NCBI RefSeq assembly: GCF_026151205.1 | Contig: NC_087076.1 | Coordinates: 23,556,828 to 23,620,827, forward strand | Length of the DNA stretch: 64,000 nucleotides | Source: Bolinopsis microptera | Lineage: Eukaryota > Ctenophora > Tentaculata > Lobata > Bolinopsidae | Direction: 5' to 3' | Part shown: positions 57,901 to 64,000 of the stretch, in pieces | Numbering within the stretch: position 1 is the first letter of the stretch | Layout of the letters: every line of letters begins with the position of its first letter | Notes under the pieces: generated by a model | Database searches by the model: none | Told to the model about the DNA's origin: nothing | Seen by the model: the letters and a program-made list of their open reading frames with translations, nothing else | Program-made: the position numbers and the translations under genes

Positions 57901-58422
57901 AATCCCTCGCATCTCCACGATCTTTTCCAAAAACAGTTTCGGGCGTCGAAAGTCGTCATTACCGGCAAATGCGGATAAAGCTCCTTCAACTTTCGAGTTT
58001 AAGCTACCGATTGAATTTTGCATTCTAATCTGATCAGCTTTCGAAGGCCCTTTCGCCCCTTTCGCCTTATTCGCTCCCCCACCTTTCCGACCACCTTTTC
58101 TGTTTTTAGTTTGTTTAATACTCCCTCCTATACTAGGAGTACTTGCTCTAGACTCATTAATCTCTAACAGCTTCATTTTATCAGAATTCAGGCAGGCCCG
58201 AACCGCTTGATACAGATAATCACCCATTACCGTGCAAACTGAATCGTTATCAAGCTTATCACTAGCAGCACCCACCAGATTCTTTAGGACCAACAAGTCG
58301 AAATCATTCAACCTAACTTCAGTCTTTGCCCACGTGTCTTTGGACCATTTGGTGTCGACACCAGCGGCAGTTAAGGTCAAGCCAACTGAAGCTGAACCAG
58401 TGGCTACTTTTGTAGTCGCCAT
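54949..58422 (-). CDS. Divergent SF2 helicase gene, copy C, four exons, 907 aa
   Basis: Exons are 58422-57403, 56933-55585, 55439-55279 and 55142-54949, all GT-AG, totalling 2,724 nt. Residue landmarks: basic linker NRKGGRKGGG, Walker A-like ITNAGKTTT (Lys about 312), FHDEPTSGAE (Asp-Glu about 426-427), SSATLP (about 457), AYGVNFP (about 811-817) and QLMSRAGRVG (about 838-847). The motif I variant TNAGKT replaces the usual GxGKT. Most differences from copy B lie at the N-terminus and at the C-terminal tail, while the helicase core is nearly identical. The intact frame across four exons in two copies implies selection or very recent duplication. A viral or mobile-element origin is possible but unproven. 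Confidence 0.82.
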
Positions 58423-58427
58423 ACTAC

Positions 58428-58868
58428 CTGTGCGGATAACAACTGTGATTTTGTGTAATACATTTCAAAGCAATATAAGAATAGCCACCATGAATAACAA
58501 GACTTAGATGAAATGTAAGGATATCGGAATCGAAAGCTTCCTGCTTATTAGTAGAGCGGACTGCAGTGATGCCATTACATCACTTTTCATTTTCGACTAC
58601 TTCAGAAAATTAAGCTAAGAACGCGCGTGGCCAAAAAGTACTAAATTTCGCAAGGCGCGTTACATAAAAGCTAGTCTGAAGAAAATAATCTGTGACAATG
58701 CGACGAAAATCGCGTCCATCGGCCTTTTGTCTCGTCAGGGCTTTCCTAAAAGCCACTCAAACTGAGAAATGCTTGTGTTAGTGAGAAGACATGTCAGTAG
58801 CAAGCTAATATAATATTTAGATAAGTTAGATAAGATTATAAATATTGATAAAGATAAATCTGAAATCC
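58428..58868. other. 5' flank of helicase copy C
   Basis: A splice-acceptor-like ACAG|GTAGT lies directly before the ATG. The remainder has no similarity to the flanks of copies A and B, so the right boundary of the tandem duplication lies close to the start codon. No other gene is seen. Confidence 0.45.
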
Positions 58869-59037
58869 CGTTAAGGGTCGTCACATATTACGTAATCATT
58901 TTATGGCCAATTTTACCCCCACCCTCCTCCGTAGTCGCTTAAACATATGGCTATTGTGTTAAAATAACACTAGCGTAATAATTTAGAAACCCCTCCACCC
59001 CTTAGTGATCACGCAATATGTGAACGACCCCTTAGTT
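58869..59037. mobile_element. MITE of the GTCGTTCACATATTACGTAA family, copy 2
   Basis: The left end is TTAAGGGTCGTCACATATTACG, and the right end (GCAATATGTGAACGACCCCTTA) is its near reverse complement, giving TIRs of ~27 bp around a ~165-bp element. The interior contains ATGGCTATTGTGTTAAAATA. Confidence 0.8.
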
Positions 59038-59904
59038 TAGGTAAATGAAAGGTTCAACGCGACGTCATATAATAGGCATCAAATCCCATTCTGCGTTTCA
59101 TTTAATTCTGTAATCTTTTGTTAATTTTGATTGATGAACTGCATAACATGATAACGGAGAATAGATAGAAACTTTAACGGTTTTAACTACTATGCTGTAA
59201 ATCTGATTTACCAAGCCCATTCATAGAATAATTAGAATAACCTGTTCCTTTTCAGCATAATATATAATATAGCTTAATCATAAATGGGATGATAGAGCAG
59301 AAATAAATGTTGCCAAAATAAGATTGGAAATTAAAGTAAGCAAAATGGAGGGTAGCACTTGAATCATTATTTAAAGGAGACCTGACACTATGTAGGAAAT
59401 TAAGCATATTTTTTAAAGTATAACTGTATCTGTAAACATTCTGACTTTAACATGCAATAATTTGCATATTGGGTATCTATATCAGAGAAAAAGTTCCTTC
59501 AGACCGATTTGTCTGCCCGGTCAACTCAGTTGAATAAACGGAAAACGGATTGAGGATCAAAAGAGGAGCTCTAGTAGTGTATCAAAGTACCGGAGACTAG
59601 GAGTGCACAGTGTGGTCAGGAATTAGCAGCAAGCGAATTAAATAGACGGATTGTAGTTGACATGTTACCTGAGGTTCGACCCCACATGTATCTTATTCAG
59701 GGCCACCCGGCTCAGTATGATATTGCGATATCAGTGCATTAATATTCTGCATTTCGCCTGTCAAATTAACTATATTATAGCTGGTCGTATCTGATAATAA
59801 AGTGGGGGGGGGGGGGGGGGGGGGGGGGCAACCATATCAAAGTATATTAAAATGTAGGATTTTTTCCGATTTTGACCCGGGGATTATATACTTTAATATA
59901 CTTT

Positions 59905-60415
59905 AATTTTACCAAAACCCATAATCATGGGTAGAGTGGACCGCTGTCAGTGTCTCTCTTTCCCAAACAAAAGGAAATGATATTACTTTGATTGACCGTT
60001 CTCAAATGCAAAATGATACCGAGAATGAAATCGGTCGCTCGCTTTTCCCATTCATTCACGGCTTACGAATTGTAATAAGTTTCGATTGATTACATCAATC
60101 AGATGCTGTAAAAATATCTTTGGGTTGCGTTCGGGTCGATACCTAGTATTTCGGGGTAAGGGTGGTAGTTAGTATTACTTATTGAATTAGCTGAAGTTTA
60201 TTGAATCTTCATTGCCGAGTACAGCTGCCTTTGGGTAGTTTTTCTTAATCTATTACAATTGTAAATGAATGGGAAAAGCGAGCGACCGATTTCATTCTCG
60301 GTATCATTTTGCATTTGAGAACGGTCAATCAAAGTAATATCATTTCCTTTTGTTTGGGAAAGAGAGACACTGACAGCGGTCCACTCTACCCATGATTATG
60401 GGTTTTGGTAAAATA
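59905..60415. repeat. Fold-back repeat with ~150-bp arms
   Basis: The left arm (about 59905-60080) and right arm (about 60246-60415) are almost perfect reverse complements. They share ACCAAAACCCATAATCATGG, GAGTGGACCGCTGTCAGTG and GAGAATGAAATCGGTCGCTC. The inner ends differ by a small indel, and the loop is ~165 bp. The arm identity is much higher than in the fold-back at 815-1640, so it is younger. Confidence 0.92.
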
Positions 60416-61808
60416 TCATCTCTTTTTGATTATAATGTCAGGGTACTTTATAAAGTCGAAATATAAACTGATATCTTCATTAATAAGGAGGAAGTTTCAA
60501 CGATTTCGAAATCTATCCTTTAAAAACATTTCCTTGTGTTTAGGGAAGCATATCGGTCGATCACTGACTGAATATGCCACTTAATACTCATTCAAGTTGG
60601 CATTAAATTCATATATAATGACATTAAACTGTCGTGGCAAAGCAGAATTTGTTGGAAATCACGAATGAGCAAAATTCTCACCTTTCGCACGTGCAAACTT
60701 TGAGCAGACGTTGCGTGCGCATCCAATATTGAATCGCCGTAAATTTTTGCATGTAATTGTTTTATATATAGCTTGATAAGCATGCAAAGTTTCAAAGTAT
60801 TTTAAGAAGAACTGTAATCACAACGGCACTCTAAAGTTGACAGAAAATGACGAAAACAGCAATTTTCAGTGATTTTAGCGATTTTCTATCAATTTGGGCG
60901 TGTCCCAACGTGTGCAACTTTTCGATTTTCAACTTTAAAACTAGCCTACGACACAATTTATACCTATAGGAAGCAGAACTGAGCTCCACAACCCAAGGCA
61001 TGGCCCAACACCAGAGAATACTAAATCGCAAAATTGACGTTTTTATAAAATAATTCTTCAAAAAAGCACAAACTTCAATGACGAATATCTTTATGAAGGA
61101 GTAAGCTAGAAAAACTTTCCGGTAGATTTTCAGAATGCTTGAACAATTATCTAAGGTAAAAATTTCCTCAGATTTTGAATAAAATTACTCCTTAATGGTT
61201 TAAAATTAATTTTAAAAGTTATTACTTTGTCAAAAATCAAGTTTTAAAAACGGTTAACTTGATGACGTCATCAAGGGGTGTTTATGACGTCATATAATTT
61301 TTTTATACAATGTAAACTAAAGTATAAACAATTATTTGCAAGACCTGTGGTCGGAAATGGCTGTATCTTTTATACTTTTGAATCTATGGACAATTAAATA
61401 CAGGCTACAATTGACTGGCAAAGCGTCTATCCCTGAATATATGTATATATGTATCACGACAATCTATCGTAAAACAGGGGTTCTAGAAAACCCACTTCCC
61501 GATGCTCCTGAAACCTGAAACTTTTTTTGCAGTCGATTTGGTCAACGTCTAGACGCCCTGAAAAATTTCAGATCTCTAACTCAATTTTAACTTGGTTTTT
61601 AAGGCACCTGAATATGGCGATTTTGGGTTTTTTACCGAATTTCGTATAACAGTGCTGGCGAGTATTTTTACTATTTTATGCAAATTTCTTAAAAATCGCA
61701 ACATAACTATTTTTATTCCTGTCATCTTTGACATCAAATTAGAATGTTTTGAACTAAAAATAAATCTGCTGAACGACTTCCGCTGAGTCTTAATGCCTGA
61801 AAAACTCC
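60416..61808. other. No supported gene
   Basis: ORFs of 60-90 codons on both strands overlap each other and resemble no family. The sequence is AT-rich with scattered T-runs. Confidence 0.45.
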
Positions 61809-61810
61809 TG

Positions 61811-61845
61811 CCGGCCTTCGGCCGGAGTGCACGCTTCGCGTGCAC
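61811..61845. repeat. Twin perfect GC-rich hairpins with TTC loops
   Basis: CCGGCC-TTC-GGCCGG (61811-61825) is followed after one base by GTGCACGC-TTC-GCGTGCAC (61827-61845). Both stems are perfect and both loops are TTC. Confidence 0.92.
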
Positions 61846-61869
61846 GAAAGAGGCTTCCGACGAGTACCA

Positions 61870-61937
61870 AAGGGGTTATAATAGTAAAGGGGGTATAATA
61901 GTAAAGGGGGTACAATAGTAAAGGGGGTACATAGTAT
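61870..61937. repeat. 17-bp tandem repeat, four copies
   Basis: Units of the form AAGGGGGTATAATAGTA start at 61870, 61887, 61904 and 61921, the last slightly altered. Confidence 0.9.
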
Positions 61938-62008
61938 ACCCCCAATAAAGACACCGCTCGTGCTTGCCAGCACTGTGATATGGTTGCCCCCCCCCCCCCC
62001 CCCAAAGT

Positions 62009-64000
62009 TATACCATTTTTATTACAAATTTACGTAATTTAATAATAAGATAATCAGTTATTTGGTGAATGACTATCGAAGTATCAAAGTGCGAGTCAAG
62101 CTTTTAAAGTTTAGTAATTTGTTTTCAAGTTAATGGTACAATAAAATCATAAAATGTTACAAAGTCTGTTTCACATTGCAAAACGTTCACAAAAACTGTT
62201 TTTTAAAGCTTGTGCGTGACACAGGGATGAACTTTGTTCAATGAACAAACAATAAACATGCGGATTAAACAGCAGGTTGTCTACTCAAAAACATTATGAG
62301 TATTAATAATCATTTATGAAGGAAGTACATTGTTAACCATAATTGATAACTTGCCCAATCTAGGGGTGCACCCCGGGTGAGCACAGTTGAAAACAAATTA
62401 CGGCGTCATAAGAAATGATGTTTAAAGGGGTTGTCCATTCATTACGTAATCATTAAATGGGTTCGAAATAATTATGCGAGTGTTATTTCCACACAATAGC
62501 TATGTATAATATTGATTACGGAGGGAAAGGTGTCTAAAAGTGGTCACAATAGATTGCGTAATAAGTGTCCCAAATAACAAAATTATAGTGACATGAAATT
62601 CACTGCATATTACGTGACCTCCCAGTCCTTGAACAGGCACTGATCACATTACGTCCTACATTTTATCATGTTTTAACCTTAATAGCCCTAAAATATCACG
62701 AAAGGCTAAGATATGGTCGTTTCAGGGTTCATACTGATGGCTAGATTATACTGATTATGTATATATAATATTACATCTTAATTAGGAATGTTAAGGACAG
62801 GATCAGTGATAAAAATTAAAAACTGTGCTATGGCTTGTTCCTCAATTTAGATCGAAAAACCTTTGTTAATTTTAAATTCAGATGACTTTAGAGGTTACGT
62901 TTAGCGTTACCAATTTTTTAAATATCTTACCTCACTGAGGGCTACTGGCACGTCCTCTCGCTGACAGACTTATAATGTAAGGTCATCTGCATTAAGTTCT
63001 TTTTTACAGTTTACTGGTGATCTAAAAAGAGTTAGAAAACCCTTACAATCCTGAAAATAAATGTTATATTTTGTTACTAGTTTGAAGGTACAGAACAATT
63101 CAATAAGTGACATTTTACTTGAATTTAGGAATGAGTTATTGGTCACTAAAAAGTGAATGTCCTATTTATTTGTCATTATATCAGAAGAAACGTTATAAAT
63201 TAGAAGTACCCAAATCTAGCAAACACAAAACAATTCCCTTAACCAAGAATTGGACGAAAGAGTTTGTTTGCACTAACTGATAGACAAATTCAGCATCAAA
63301 AGATCCTATCACGAATTAATGAAGCAACAAGACCTCAAAGAAAAGTCATGGTATTACACAGGTCATGTTTCCAAAGAATTTTAATCAAGGGCACTGCTGT
63401 GTGCTGTACAAACTATGAGCTCATTGTTTGAGTATGAAATCGAGTATGAATTCTAGTAATATGGGTTTAATTTAATTTAATTTAAAACTTTCAAGGAATA
63501 CTACTAGAGTACAGAAATATCAAATCAAAATAATAGGTATCTTTTTTGTCTCTACGAATCTTATCTCGACAATTTTATTGAGATCTAACTTCTAATATTG
63601 GGAAAATGGGCTTTCTAAAAAAAATATATAAATATGATACTGTAAAAAATAAGTGAATGTTATTGCTTTATTCAATATTCATCTAACATTAGTAATCAAG
63701 TAACTAAGTTCAGCAAGACCCAGGGACTTAACACTTGATAATATTTGCTACGCTACTGATAGCATGAATAAACTAAACATCACTTAAATAATAATATATC
63801 ATGGAATATACTTACCTGGGACAGTAAAACAAAGTTATCAGTAAAACGAAGTTATCAATTTTATGCCAATTCCATACAATAATAATAATGAACATCCCTA
63901 CATAATATAAAAGCAATTAAGGATAATTTTGCATACCAGTCATACTGCAGATGGACTGATAGTTGACAAGGCAAAGTTAAAGGGGCACTCTACCCAATGG
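62009..64000. other. Gene-free right end of window
   Basis: No exon, RNA gene or long repeat could be supported apart from the MITE copy near 62426-62575. The sequence is AT-rich throughout. Confidence 0.45.
62426..62575. mobile_element. MITE of the GTCGTTCACATATTACGTAA family, copy 3 (diverged)
   Basis: The left end is AAAGGGGTTGTCCATTCATTACGTAATCA. The interior GTTATTTCCACACAATAGCTATG and ATTACGGAGGG matches the interior of copies 1 and 2 in inverted orientation. The right end is GCGTAATAAGTGTCCC. It is older than copy 2. Confidence 0.6.

Larger units (their letters stand above)
59799..62008. mobile_element. Candidate 2.2-kb element with poly-G inverted termini
   Basis: The left terminus is 25 G (59804-59828) followed by CAACCATATCA. 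The right terminus is TGATATGGTTG followed by 17 C (61987-62003), its exact inverse over the 11 bases after the homopolymer. AAAGT flanks both outer edges (59799-59803 and 62004-62008) and could be a 5-bp target duplication. No transposase ORF lies inside. The homopolymers make chance similarity easier, so this is tentative. Confidence 0.4.

Overview
The window looks like nuclear DNA of an animal, most likely an aquatic invertebrate. The evidence is spliced genes with GT-AG introns, a mitochondrial pyruvate dehydrogenase kinase (PDK), an animal-type cytosolic sulfotransferase, a Penelope-like retroelement of the permuted type with an N-terminal GIY-YIG domain, a Polinton/Maverick element, and abundant MITE-like and simple repeats. 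I cannot name the species. No bacterial operon, CRISPR array or recognisable tRNA/rRNA gene was seen.

Region 1 (1-23.6 kb) is one minus-strand PDK gene. Seven exons can be read in frame; the final exon lies beyond the left edge. Its ~19.9-kb fifth intron (528-20390) holds a fold-back element, a head-to-tail array of one 5'-truncated and three complete 3,350-bp Penelope-like units (2551-13723), a ~123-bp repeat array and a ~3-kb array of 21-bp repeats. A single-exon sulfotransferase gene sits on the opposite strand inside another PDK intron.

Region 2 (23.6-29.6 kb) has no convincing gene. It holds a 328-bp CT microsatellite, a mariner-like MITE, a dispersed 15-bp motif and two large palindromes.

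Region 3 (29592-41531) is a complete-ended Polinton of 11,940 bp with ~521-bp terminal inverted repeats and an exact 6-bp target duplication. It carries a 162-codon unknown gene, a major capsid protein gene that has lost its N-terminal end, an adenain-like protease, an intact protein-primed DNA polymerase B split by 17 short introns, and a RING-finger gene. A 1,046-bp piece of the polymerase gene is repeated in inverted orientation where the capsid gene should begin. No integrase or packaging ATPase was found, so the element probably depends on others for mobility.

Region 4 (42.2-58.4 kb) holds three tandem minus-strand copies of an unrecognised gene encoding a divergent superfamily 2 helicase. 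Two copies are intact four-exon genes (912 and 907 codons); the third runs into a 100-N assembly gap. Their flanking DNA is duplicated too, and the spacer above the first copy has been invaded by a ~1.6-kb TCC-rich tract.

Region 5 (58.4-64 kb) has no recognisable gene. It contains copies of a short MITE family and a candidate 2.2-kb element bounded by inverted poly-G/poly-C tracts.
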